Positions 31,371 to 41,832 of a stretch of DNA of 64,000 nucleotides are shown piece after piece. Below the pieces are notes generated by a model. The model was not told where the DNA came from, did no database searches, and was given only the letters and a program-made list of their open reading frames with translations. How positions within the stretch are numbered: position 1 is the first letter of the stretch; each line of letters begins with the position of its first letter. Source of the stretch: Rheum nobile. Its lineage: Eukaryota > Streptophyta > Magnoliopsida > Caryophyllales > Polygonaceae. Location: the NCBI GenBank assembly GCA_027886185.1, contig WOAB01000583.1, positions 62,001-126,000 on the forward strand, written 5' to 3'. The translations under genes were made by a program, and so were the position numbers.

Positions 31371-31443
31371 AGCCTATTAGCTCAATTGGTAGAGCATTGT
31401 GTTTACACACACAAAGATATGAGTTCAAATCCCACATAGGCTA
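31371..31443 (+). other. tRNA-like sequence (73 nt, TAC at the anticodon position), probably not functional
   Basis: It has the exact tRNA layout. There is a perfect 7-bp acceptor stem (AGCCTAT/ATAGGCT), T8-A9, a paired D stem (GCTC/GAGC) with the GGTA loop, TTCAAAT in the T loop, and discriminator A. Position 34-36 reads TAC (valine), but the anticodon stem pairs only with an 8-base loop, and the T stem has two G-to-A mismatches. I therefore call it a tRNA-derived relic. Confidence 0.6.
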
Positions 31444-31568
31444 TCTAGATAATTTGTTGCTCTTGTTTGTAAAAGTTTGGTAGTATGGGGAAAAAGCTTT
31501 ACAATGTCATATGCATAGCAGAAAAATATAATGAAGAAACACATCAACACAAGGGGAAAGTAGAAAAT

Positions 31569-31639
31569 TAGCTTATGAGGGAGTTGAACCCACACCCACA
31601 TGCTTAAGTAAATCGCTCTACCATTTGAGCTAATAAGCT
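31569..31639 (-). other. tRNA-like sequence, inverted partner of 31371-31443
   Basis: On the minus strand it keeps a perfect 7-bp acceptor stem (AGCTTAT/ATAAGCT), T8-A9, the D stem (GCTC/GAGC) and a T arm (GTGGGTTCAACTCCC). The anticodon arm does not pair. Compared with its partner, one acceptor pair has changed from C-G to T-A on both sides, so pairing was conserved. It lies 125 bp from the partner in opposite orientation, near the centre of the MULE. Confidence 0.6.
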
Positions 31640-33439
31640 TAACAAAAAAGCTATAAAATCAGTTTTTGCTCCATGATTGATACTTTTCAAATGATAAAAA
31701 TATCAAAACCTCAAATATTAAGTGAAAAATCCAAATACTTATACTTTCATGTTTTACTTACTAGATTGAGGTTGTGACAATGATTAAATAACCATTCATG
31801 GGTTGTGACTTATAACACCATACCAAAGAACTATCATACTGTATCCACCACATTGAGAATCAAGGAGATGGATGTTTTAGATATCAGCCAGCATACAAGC
31901 TTCATAGAAATGTATGAGTAAATATCTTACATGATTAGAATAAGACATGATTAAACTGTTATGTTCATCAACAAATGCATCCATTAAAACAAGGTTCCTA
32001 CAAGTTTAAGGAATAAGGAAATAAAAAAAACATATGGAAGGGGAAGGATAATGATAAGTACCCTAAGTTTTGTATATAATTAACTAATTAAGTCATGAAA
32101 CATTGATGAAAAATAGATGATTAGTACTCTAAGTTTTGTTAAACAAACAGTCCTTTGTTCTCATAAATTGGGTGTTGACTACTTTGTGGATCTCAAAAAG
32201 AGTATTTTGGATCCACATTATCTAGCTCTAGTCTACAGAGTTCACACTTCACACCCTTGCTCTCTTGCAAGAACAATAGCTCAATCCAAGGCACCATACT
32301 AATTACACAAATAAACTTGCAAAGAACATCAATATAGCCACTATTACAACTAGAGATGGAGCAATTTCTACATTGAACAACATGAAGCATTGAAAGACTA
32401 TACTTACATGCATAAACCAAGCACAAATAAGGATCTTCACATTAATCAACCAAATCCAACAGATGGCAATACTCCATCAGTTGTTACAACAACCAACTGA
32501 ACTATCAATGCTCACTATTACAACCTATACACACAACTGTAAATACATAAATATGGTCAACCTATACACATAACTGCAAATTTCGTTCACAATTAGGAAA
32601 TTCAAGCCCAAATTTCAATTTCAATTCAATTATAACCCTTAATCAAAATTATAACCCTAAATCAGCTCATTTTCATTCACAATTATAACCCTAAATCAAA
32701 TTGTTTTCAAGAAATTCATCCCCAAATTCAATTTCAATTCAAACCCTAAAATCAATCCCAAATTCGAATTCAAAAATCTACAAAACATACCTGAATGCAG
32801 CGGCACCGGACACCAACACTATCGTCGTGGCCACCAACATCGTTGTCGTCGCCTCATCGACGCTTGTTCAATGGAAGGAGAAGCTTGTTCAAAGGAAAAG
32901 GCATCCCGCGATGCTCGCACAAAGGGAAGCGGTGAAGAAGGACTACAATGTAGTCGACGTTCGTGCGAGGAAGGAGAAGTGACTTTGGCTCGCTGAGAGG
33001 GAGAGGGCGAATGGAGGAAGGAGAAGCCAGCGTCGTGTTTTGTTTTCAGGTAGAGAAGGATTTTCTTTTTCCTTTTTTTTTTTAAAGTAAAGTTAACACC
33101 ATTCGTTAAAGTTGACGTTTTGGACAATTCGCGAAAAAATTTTAAATCTCGGGGTTACCATGTGAAATATGACAAACTTTGGGGTATCACGTGAATTAAG
33201 CAATACCCCAGGGTTATCAGGCGAAAAAACCGTTAAAATAATGAATCCCACTCTCTTTTCACTTTAGCCATCACCATTTTCTTGTTTTTTCTTCAAACAC
33301 TTTCAACTTTTTAACCGCTATAATTTTATTTATTATTTTTTTTAATTGTAATATTAGTATTTTTAAACAAACATAAGTAAGAAAATTATTTATAATAGAA
33401 AATTCAAACAATGACGTTAAAATTCACATAAATATATTC

Positions 33440-34200
33440 CTTTAACAAAGGCTCATATTCTATAGTGATCATATATATGAAATTGAATAGAGTTAGGTTC
33501 TCTTGTATCATGTTCAAGTTTATAAATATATTGTTTATGTTCCTATTCGTCTTCCTAAAAATGTTTATTTGTGTTTTTTCATTCTCTGCGTAAACAAAGT
33601 TTATCTATTTCGTGTAATTATTCATATATAGTCTCATAATATTTATATATACATATATCTTTCAACATGCTTAAGTTTGAAATTATTTTTCCTTGATCTT
33701 TGAACCATAGAAACACTAGAGGTTTTATATGTTACATATCATTGTTCATATATAGTCATCTAAGATTCATACTTATTCTTTCAAAATCATCATCTTCTTT
33801 TCCATACTTTATTCACCACAGAAATATACTACGAGTTCATATATATCATGTCAATGTTCATATATAGTTGTTTAATGTTCTTACTTATCCATATTCAATG
33901 TACTGTATAAACAAACTAGAAGTTCATATGTTATATGTTAATGTTCATATATAGTTATCTAAATGTCTATACTTATGTTTATCAATTCCTCACTCTTAAT
34001 TCTCACACATTCCCCTAATGTTCAAATATTACATGTTAATGTTCATATATAATAATCTAAGGTTCATACTTATTCTTATTCTTTTCCATACTCAATGCAC
34101 TGTATAAACAAACTAAAGGTTCATATGCTATGTGTTAATGTTCATATATAGTCATCTAAGGTTCATATATAATTGCATCAAGGTTCATTGAAGATGTTTA
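33440..34200. repeat. Degenerate tandem repeat with GTTCATATATAGTCATCTAA core
   Basis: At least six copies of GTTAATGTTCATATATAGTC-like text alternate with CTAAGGTTCATACTTATTC and ACTGTATAAACAAACTA words, at a spacing of roughly 90-120 bp. No coding potential is seen. Confidence 0.7.
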
Positions 34201-35580
34201 TAACCCAATCTAAGCGCCAAAGTTGGTCGGGAAGGGGTCTTCAGGTTGCTCAAACATGGCTCAAATGGGTGTGGCTATGATGTGTCTTGACTCACAAGAT
34301 GTCATGGGAGCACCATACAGAGGATCAACCGATCAAGAGCTGGAGGCAGAGGGACGGAGGTGAACAACAACTCTAAAAGTCGTTTTAACTCAGCTCAAAT
34401 CATGAAAATCTGGGTATCGACCAAACGACTTTCCAACTTCAACGACTCGGTGACAACTCGATCGAAATCCAAAAAGCTTGGGGTCGGTGCGATTGGACTC
34501 ATGGGATTAAGGGGATTCTTTAGAGGTGGTCGGAGGCGGTCGACGGTGGCACAAGGGAATCCAAAAGTGGCTCGACAATGGTAGTTATGCTTGCAAACAA
34601 AGCAACAATTGTTGTGTTAAGTGGCCCGACCGCGACTCAAACATATACGGAATGGCTCATCGTGGGTACTATTCGACTTGTGACGTCAAGGGCTATTGAT
34701 TTTAGGTACGTAATGGTAGTCGATCTTGCGTATTTGGAAAAGAAAAACGCCACCAACAGTCTAGTCGAAAAAACAAAGATCGAAATTGGGTGGGCGGAAT
34801 TCATTTCAGGATGGTTCGTGTATGGATTTGAGTGTTGTAGGAGTCGAATCCTACTAATTTGAGGGAGAAGAATACAATGGTGCTCTTAGATTTGATCAAT
34901 TCTAATTGGAAATGGTATGAATGTCTCTCTCAAGCATGTCTAGCTCACAACACCTCTCTTAGACATTTCATCGAACACCTTACGGGCATCTCTCTATACT
35001 CATCCACCATTATCAAAGCTAAGCTTCTCAATTTATGAATGAATCTCTCTACCAACGGATTGGTATACTTTGCTGAAAACCCTTGTCATCAAAGTGATTT
35101 TTCAACAAATGGGGAGATGAGATTGGGAACCAGTGAACCACAAAGAGGTCATTGTGGAGATTGAATTTTAAATCACGGGGGGGACATGGATAATCTTAGA
35201 TAGCAAAGAAAGGAAGAATAATAGATTTTCACATTAAATAAATCTACAAACCAAATTAATGGCTGGAAGCCATAGAAACTAGAAAGTGACGAAGAAATCC
35301 AAAGTTGTGGCAGCGGGAATGGGAAAGACAACCTATGAACGGAAAATTACTAAAATACCCTTATACTAGTTAAAATATAAAGAGAAGCGTGTTTAATATA
35401 GAACGTAGATGAAGTTAATCTGACGGACAAGGATGCTTCGTACTTCTCACCCTAAAGTGGGTTTGCTCCTGATCCTGAATCTATAATAATAATCTCTTTT
35501 TGTCCCTAGTTTAATTTTTTTTCTAAAAATTTACCCCTTTTACTTTAGGGAATATTATGTAAAAAGTTTTCAAATTTAGA
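34201..35580. other. Unrecognised sequence between repeats
   Basis: The first 650 bp are less AT-rich and have short open frames on the plus strand (34360-34584, 34578-34862) with no recognisable domain. They could be a decayed transposon interior. The rest is AT-rich. I see no gene I can support. Confidence 0.4.
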
Positions 35581-35713
35581 CTCTTAACATGTGCACATGG
35601 ACACACATTAGACAAACCATTGAAATCTTAACCCCCAAACACAAAAAATCACTGTTAATCCATTATAATCTCTTATAATGTATAATATGGATGACACCGA
35701 ACGAGACCATAAT

Positions 35714-36260
35714 ATTGTGCAACAAACAAACCCTAAGATATTGGAGAAAAAAAGTCATAACCGTGGATGTTGACTAATATCTACATGTATAGGGTTTCGA
35801 TCATAGATGAATTGATCTTGTTAAACCGTGGAAATAGGCTTAAATCGAGCTTATTTGATTTTGTCATTGGATCACATGCTCTGTAATTTCGGTTTGGTTC
35901 GGTTCGGTTCGACTAAATATAACCGAACCAAAACCAAATTCGCACAGGTTGTGGTAAAGGAGAGGTATGTATACAAGACGTATACTGAGCTGCAGGAAAA
36001 AGCTTGATTGTAGTAATAAGTGTATGTATTAGCATTGGTGGCACAACGTGGATTGATCTTAGTTCAACTTGATTTGAGTTTTTGTAAGAAATTATTTCAA
36101 AATGAACAATCAAACATCGGCAAACTTTTAGACGACCCTGTGTTGATCCATTTAAAAACACCCTATCATGATTCAGAAAGTTGGCTTCGTCTTGATTGAA
36201 AGCATCAAATATTACATGGGAAAAGGAAGGAACTATCAAGTCACATTACATGTGATTTCT
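35714..36260. other. Spacer downstream of the cathepsin gene, with a GGTTCGGTT hairpin
   Basis: At 35891-35935 GGTTTGGTTCGGTTCGGTTC pairs with AACCGAACCAAAACC downstream, a short hairpin like the ends of MITE families rich in GGTTCGG. The rest is probably 3' flanking DNA of the minus-strand cathepsin gene. Confidence 0.45.
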
Positions 36261-36500
36261 TACTAATTCAAGCCAGTTGTTTTCTTTGCTTTCCGCCGGG
36301 TACAGCCACCAGCTATGGGCATATTTACATGAGGGTGGAACAATCCATTCTGGAGTTGGATCATGACAAACAAGTCCACAATACAAAGTTTTGAAATGAT
36401 GCAAATTAGAGTTGATAAAGACAATGTAGAGGTTCTGAGTAATGAGAATTGGGGTCTAGCCAGCAACTTCATAACCATTTCCTGCAAGTCTTCAGCATAT

Positions 36501-39174
36501 TCATAGAGAAGCATCATGAGCAGCTTCGCCCTCATCTGGCAAGCTGATCAGGGCGCCGGCCAAGTTCTTGGATGATGGCAGCCCAGCAACTACGTCACCT
36601 TCGATACCACACTCGTCCGTTCCTCTTCTGATTTTGAAGTATCCATCCTGCCAAAAATCAATGAAAACCCATCTCAGTTACAAGTAACTTTTCAAGAATC
36701 TTCAATTGGGTATAATAAAAGAACAGCTAGACACATTACCTCACCCCAGCCCTTGTTCCACTGGTTTGCTACAAGCTGCAAAGACCAAGAGAAAGAGCGG
36801 TTAGTTTGGGATATCTTAAAAAGAAGTGTGCTTTCAGAGATGGAGTATGTTTGCATACCCAATAATCCTCTCCTTCCTCTGAAGTTCCCCATCCAATCAG
36901 CTTAACAGCGTGTCCTCCCAGAGCTTCACCAGTCACATGCTTGTAAACGCCAGACTTGTAGTGAGCAAAATCCTGCACAAATTGTTACATGAATCATACG
37001 TCAAAGGAGGAGATTAATTACATGAAAAAACTTTCAACTTTGTGAACCATTTTTCATTCTCATATGAACATATGATCATTGCAGTTTTGGAAGCAAAAAT
37101 AACCTTTCCTTACCTCATAAACGGTGTAGGAGACTTCAACCGGCCCATTCTTGTAAAGCTCAGCCATAATGTCATGTGGGTCGGAGTTAACTCTGTAGGC
37201 GCTGACACTGTAGTGCTTTGCTTTCTTCCATAATTGGTTCCCATCTTTGCATTTTCTGTGACACTTTGGTGTGGGATATCCAGGTTCACAACCAGGGTGG
37301 GAACATCCAGTGTTATCGAAATAGGGGTCACACTGTCAACAAAAATGGTTATAATAAGTATTTGAATGTGTATCACATAAGGTAATTGAAAGGCCTTGCT
37401 CTTAGGGGGTTGACTGTTTTACCTCTTCGGTGACAATTCCGTGGTGCACAAAGTAACGCCACGCACTGATAGGATACCCACCATTACAACCAGCTCCACA
37501 CAAGAAACCACAGCATGCTAAGAGGTCATTGACAGAGAGTGAAGTGTTCTGCATAGAAAGGTTATGAAGAAGTTCAATTCAAGTTGTTTTTTGAGTCTTT
37601 TCCAAGTCCAAATAAGCCGTTGAGCATATTGTTCATAAATCGCTAGATTGACCTTTCCAAACTGGATGCAGAAGCGATCAGACAGTGATTCCACAGCACC
37701 AAATGCCCAGCAAGAACCACAGTGACCCTAAACAGATAAACAGAAAGACCAAAACACCATTAGGCAAACCCCCTGTAGATGCAAATTAAGCCTTGTAAAT
37801 AACTCTTAAACAGACAAATGGGCGAGGCTCATTACCTGATCTTTAGTCCATAATCAAATCCAGCAGGAAAACAAGGAAACCAGAAGCAACATGTCAATTA
37901 ATTTCAAAAGACCAAAACTATATACACACACAATATCCACAAGATAGAGCAATCAGACAAGGGCGATATGTTAAAAGTAACTGACCTAGGATTCTACCGA
38001 TGGTGGCACACTGAGGCCAAGCCGTCCTGGCATCAAACACGGTTGGAAGCTTTAGGGTTCTATCATGAGTTACAACGGGAATGGTTTTCTTAACACTCTC
38101 AGGTGTAGATTTAGCCCCAAGAATGTACTTGAATTGGCCAACCTAAAGAGCAAAAGCAATCAGACAAAACAATGGTTCAGGAACAGCAAAAAACCAACCA
38201 TTGTGCTCAAAAACATAAAACTCTGGAAAATGAAAGAAAAGTTACAGAGTCTCACAGTGTAGTCATTAAACTTGTCATTTGTGGCAGCTTTCCATCCAGC
38301 ATGAGGGTGAGCGTTTATTTCATTGATGATTGAGTCCTGGTAGACGAATATTGATGTAAATGAAGCAAGAGTACATAAATAAGGTATATTTTGGTAATGG
38401 TATCATGATGATGGCCTACCTGAAGAATCTTGGAGCTTAACTTCAGCTCAGAAACTGATTCAACAACAAGAACCTGAAAAAGAAAGAAAGGCAAAGAAGT
38501 TTAAAACACAGTGTCAAGTAGAAATCAAAGCTCTTGTTTGCTACTCTTTTAATGGGAAATCGAGGGAAAAGGAACCATGTGCATATGTCACAAAATAGAT
38601 AGCCAGTAGCATAAACAAACATGACTAATCTATATGAACTTAAGATCGAAAGCCCATTTTAGCTCCAATATCACAGAGGAATCTACACTAACCTACTCAA
38701 ACCCTGTGCATATTATGAAATCTCCAATTTATACTGTCACAAACACTAGAAGCAGCTTCTTGTTTGTGTAACATAGAGCCACAAAACTATAACAGCAAAT
38801 AGCAATTGATGATTAATTCAGTAACCAACACTACAAATTAAGGGGGGTTTGGCTTGGATGAAACTTAACATTGAGCAATCAACTCATCAGTTGTCACACT
38901 AATCCTACAGATTAAGGTAATTTTGACTTAAATGAATCAGTTATATGAACAGTTACCGCAATAAAAAACCATACGCCTTGTCAATTAAATTGGACAATAA
39001 AAAAAGAAACTGGAAATTCCGAGCTTAATATGAGCACATCCGAATCCAAGCAACATCTGTACTCTTATTTCCCAATTGAAACCGAGAAAGAAGACCTTTT
39101 TTGTTGTGTACCTGAGAGAAGAGGGCGGCGATGGCTGCAACCAGCAGCAGAAGAGTGGAGAGAAGGTTCGCCAT
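36501..39174 (-). CDS. CATHB: Cathepsin B-like cysteine protease (papain family C1A), 11 exons, intact
   Basis: Exons on the minus strand: 39174-39112, 38473-38420, 38336-38256, 38142-37986, 37840-37836, 37727-37653, 37548-37423, 37332-37114, 36972-36859, 36775-36740, 36647-36501. All junctions are GT-AG and the frame is open for 358 residues, the usual length of plant cathepsin B. The start ATG opens a signal peptide (MANLLSTLLLLVAAIAALFS). A cathepsin B propeptide follows (IINEINAHPHAGWKA). The catalytic cysteine is in GHCGSCWAFGAVESLS, the histidine in GGHAVKLIGWG, and the asparagine in NQWNKGWGE. Cysteines of the occluding-loop region (CDPYFDNTGCSHPGC) are present. The enzyme is expected in the secretory/vacuolar route, degrading proteins during senescence, stress and immune cell death. 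Exon 5 is only 5 bases. It is the only clear host gene in the window. Confidence 0.95.
37836..37840 (-). other. CATHB: Five-base micro-exon (exon 5) of the cathepsin B gene
   Basis: Exon 4 ends with one base of a codon, and exon 6 begins in frame at GGT CAC TGT. The conserved D-Q before G-H-C-G-S-C-W needs four more codon bases plus one, which are supplied by ATCAG, flanked by AG on its 5' side and GTAAT on its 3' side. Without it the frame is lost just before the active-site cysteine. Confidence 0.8.
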
Positions 39175-39340
39175 CGGCGTCCGAACAAGCTCCAAGAAGG
39201 AATTTGATTGCAATTCCTGTATCACTCTGTTTGCAGATCGTATCCGAATAGATAAGGAGGAAGAGGATAAATTATTGGAGGAATTGGGAAGTACACGAAA
39301 AAGGAAGGCGATTGGGTAAAGCAACCGGCTGCGTCAGGAA

Positions 39341-39350
39341 TTTTATAATC
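39341..39350 (-). promoter_or_regulatory. Candidate TATA box of the cathepsin B gene
   Basis: The minus strand reads GATTATAAAA about 170 bases upstream of the start codon, at a distance that leaves a leader of about 130-140 bases. A MULE fragment begins only about 125 bp further upstream. Confidence 0.55.
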
Positions 39351-39829
39351 CGCAAAAAATAAAATACCATCAAACTGGTGCGCACATCAAGGGAGTCGAA
39401 TTGGGGAATACGAATTTGTGTTGCTGGAAGTCGTGCGCCAATAGAAATGGGTTTTAACTTTATATATATATATCGGAAATTTCGCCTGATACCACTGAGG
39501 TATGGCGAAATTCGCCTGATGCCCCAAAGATTAATCAATTTCGTGTGGTGCCTTTGAATTTTAATTTTTTTTCACCAAATACCCATATGTCAAATGTTAA
39601 CAGAAATCGTTATTAAAAAGAAAAACCCCAAAAATACCCAAAATCTTATCTCTCTCTTCACGAACTCTCCGATAGTTCACCTCTGAAATCTTATCTCTGC
39701 CCTATCAAGCCTATGCCGGCCGTCGAAGGAGAAGCGGAGCCTCTGCCGGACGTCGTCCCTCGTCCCGCCGACAACCCGCCGGTCCTCGTCCCGTCGTCGT
39801 CTCTCTCGCCTGCATCCGCCTCCACCCGC

Positions 39830-40095
39830 TCGCCTCCCTGAGCTTTTACAGGTTCGACTGCTTTTAAACAATCATGCCACACACTATGCTGCAATTCTTG
39901 AGCAACATGTTTCGCAATTCCATGTGGTGACACAGATTTATGTCCAAGAGCTTCTCTACCACTTAAGCAATCTCTTACTCTTTTCCCCAAATCGGATCCA
40001 TTTTTTCTCATACGGGAAAAGGTTTCGGCCTTGCCACCATTTGAGCTAAGCAACTGTACGTAGTGGGAGTTTCCTACCTTGTGATTCTGAAGCAC
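39830..40095 (-). other. Captured coding segment of unknown origin in the MULE fragment
   Basis: The minus strand has an open frame with conserved-looking, non-repetitive protein text (SNGGKAETFSRMRKNGSDLG, KRVRDCLSGREALG, SPHGIAKHVAQELQHSVW) lacking a start at its natural boundary. Codon use looks gene-like. The proline/arginine-rich continuation to 39691 is GC-rich and probably a frame by chance. MULEs often pick up host exons, which would explain it. I do not recognise the parent gene. Confidence 0.4.
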
Positions 40096-40402
40096 ATTCC
40101 TTAACGGGGTTAGGGTGCAGTTTGGATGTCAGGGAACCACATTGTGATTGGGCTCTCATTTAGGTGGGAATTTAGACAATAAGGAATTTTAACATCTTTA
40201 AGATTCAACCAAGTTGCACCAGATCCTGTGCAATTTACTTTTCCATTTGTAACTGTGGTTATGTTCTTTCAAACATTGAATTTATTTGAAAAGTCTTCAT
40301 TGCAATTTGCTAGTTTGTTGTATTTTGTAGTTACTTGTTTGTTTTATGATCTTAATTCTTATATGATGATACTTAAAAGTTTATATTTGTTTATGTGTTG
40401 TA

Positions 40403-40668
40403 GAATGGAAGATAAGATATTGTTGAGGTTGCGGTACATTCATCAGGAATATTTAGACATAGTGGTGGATGATTCTGATAAGTTCACTATTCTGGATATA
40501 TTTGTTGATTTAATAGAAGGGGCTGGAAAAACGGGGATGTTCCTTCCTGAACATCCAACTCTATGGTATGCACATAGTGCTCAGAATTTTCAGCTGGAAA
40601 GTGACAATGATGTTGTGAAGATGTTTACTCTATCTAAGAATGTAACCTTGTTACTTGCATCCTTTTGA
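40403..40668 (+). pseudogene. MULE transposase N-terminal (PB1-like) remnant
   Basis: After a splice-acceptor-like TTGTAG the frame MEDKILLRLRYIHQEYLD, ILDIFVDLIEGAGKTG, LWYAHSAQ, SDNDVVKMFTLSKN and VTLLLASF matches the layout of the small N-terminal domain of MuDR-type transposases (LLR-hydrophobic strand, D-L-hydrophobic helix, LWY, then a D-D-V-hydrophobic segment). The DDE core is absent. The assignment rests on pattern order only. Confidence 0.45.
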
Positions 40669-40708
40669 TTAGACTACTTATCCTAGACTAATGGCTAGAA
40701 AAGCATTA

Positions 40709-41832
40709 TGTGAGACTAGAATTATGGCTAGAAAATCCATTGTCTTGCACTCTTTGATGCTCACCAAATTCGCAGGTCTTTCTGAAGATAGCTAATTTAC
40801 TAGCTAATTTACTATACAGGTCTTGCTGGACACCTTGAAGTTTATCTGTTACTCCGTCAGTAAAGGGGATAGATGATGTGTTCTTGCCTCCGATGATAAG
40901 CCAATTGTCAAAAGGTGGCGCCTTGGGATCTAGTCTTGGGTGAGAAGTCACGTTGAACGTCACAACAGTGAAGAAGATGGCGAACGCGTTGAAGAACACG
41001 ATGATGAACGTGTTGGTGAACACGGTGGTGGTGCGGTGGTGAACGCGGTAGAAGCGGTTGTTGGGGCGAAATGATAGCGTTGGCGGAAGCAATTTGATGA
41101 GGGATAGATGACTTGAAGAGACAAGTCGTTGGTGTCATAGAGTCGACTGCGGGTGTCGTAGCGTCGACTGCGGTTGAAGGGAGATGGGAAGGAAGACTGG
41201 CTTGAAGGTTCAAGCGGTTGCCGTAGCGTCGGCGGCAGAGTGAAGGGGATGCGAAGATAGAGGGTTTTGACGTTCGATCAAGGGAAGGAGGATAAACACT
41301 CTACTTGAAACCTTGATTAAAATTGAACGTGAGAAATGACAATAACAAGGGAGGTTTTAAATAGCCAATGTATCTCGGCCAATACCTAATGGGCTTGGGC
41401 CGAAACGAGCCTAAGTGCTAGCCCATGCAAGCATGCAAAAGGCACAAACCCTAAAAGATAGAAAGACTATAAAAGGAAACTATCTAAAACAAAGCGGGAA
41501 ATACCAAATATAGAAAATGTCTCGAAACTATGAAAGTGACGCGTTGAATGAGTATAAATACCGCAAGGAACAACGGCTAAGGGTCGATGGCCTCGCGAGT
41601 GGGTGCACGCGATGTTGTCTCTGAAGAACGCGTTGTTTCATTGCCGATGGTGGAGAGGACGACGAGTCTTGGGTTTTCGTCTGGGCTTCCTTGGCCAGCG
41701 ACGACGCGTGCGACAAGTGACGCGACGACGGCAGAGATGGCTTTGGACCTAGACCTTGTCACTGGGCCCTCTGAGCGTAGGCTCATGGCTTCTTCCTCGT
41801 CTTGGGCCGTCATGGGAGGCAGGGTCACATCA
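40709..41832 (-). repeat. CRM element 3' LTR (left boundary approximate)
   Basis: A polypurine tract on the minus strand (AAGTGGGGGAGGG, about 41850-41835) is followed directly by TGATGTGACC at 41832, a plausible LTR start inside the pol frame. A minus-strand TATTTAAA box lies at 41356-41363 with pyrimidine-rich leader below it. The other LTR end is guessed at TGTGAGA (40709). The partner 5' LTR would lie beyond the window, so the LTR cannot be confirmed by pairing. Confidence 0.45.

Larger units (their letters stand above)
29856..33232. mobile_element. Non-autonomous MULE with perfect 9-bp target duplication
   Basis: A 3377-bp element with inverted repeats of about 150 bp. The left starts CGGTTTTTTTGCTTGATAAT and contains ACCCCAAAGTTTGTCATATT. 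The right, on the other strand, starts CGGTTTTTTCGCCTGATAAC and contains the same second phrase. The 9-mer TTAAAATAA flanks both sides exactly (29847-29855, 33233-33241). Weaker inverted similarity continues inward (CCCTTTGTGCGA words near 30150 and 32930). No transposase is present. The interior has degenerate tandem repeats and two tRNA-like sequences. Confidence 0.88.
29433..35713. mobile_element. Possible nested terminal repeats enclosing a MULE
   Basis: Two pairs of inverted ends bracket this block. The outer pair is GGGCTTGTTCGGCTGT (29435) and, from the right on the other strand, GGTCTCGTTCGGTGTC (35713), both continuing into CATAATATATTATAA-like text. The inner pair is CTAATGTGTGCCCATGGACA (29515) and, on the other strand, CTAATGTGTGTCCATGTGCA (35612). 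No target duplication matched. The pairs may be coincidental members of common repeat families rather than one element. Confidence 0.35.
39474..40708 (+). mobile_element. MULE fragment: left inverted repeat and transposase N-terminus
   Basis: At 39474-39610 is a sequence (CGGAAATTTCGCCTGATACC, then GATGCCCCAAAGATTAATCA, TTTCGTGTGGTGCC, CAAATGTTAACAGAAATCG). Its order resembles the MULE inverted repeat at 29856, so it is probably one end of a related family. An N-terminal MULE transposase remnant (40403-40668) follows. The right end is not seen; the CRM retrotransposon begins here, so it may have split the element. Confidence 0.5.

Noticed and set aside
31371..31443. Functional tRNA-Val(TAC) gene
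   Set aside because: The anticodon stem does not pair in the 7-base loop register and the T stem has two mismatches.
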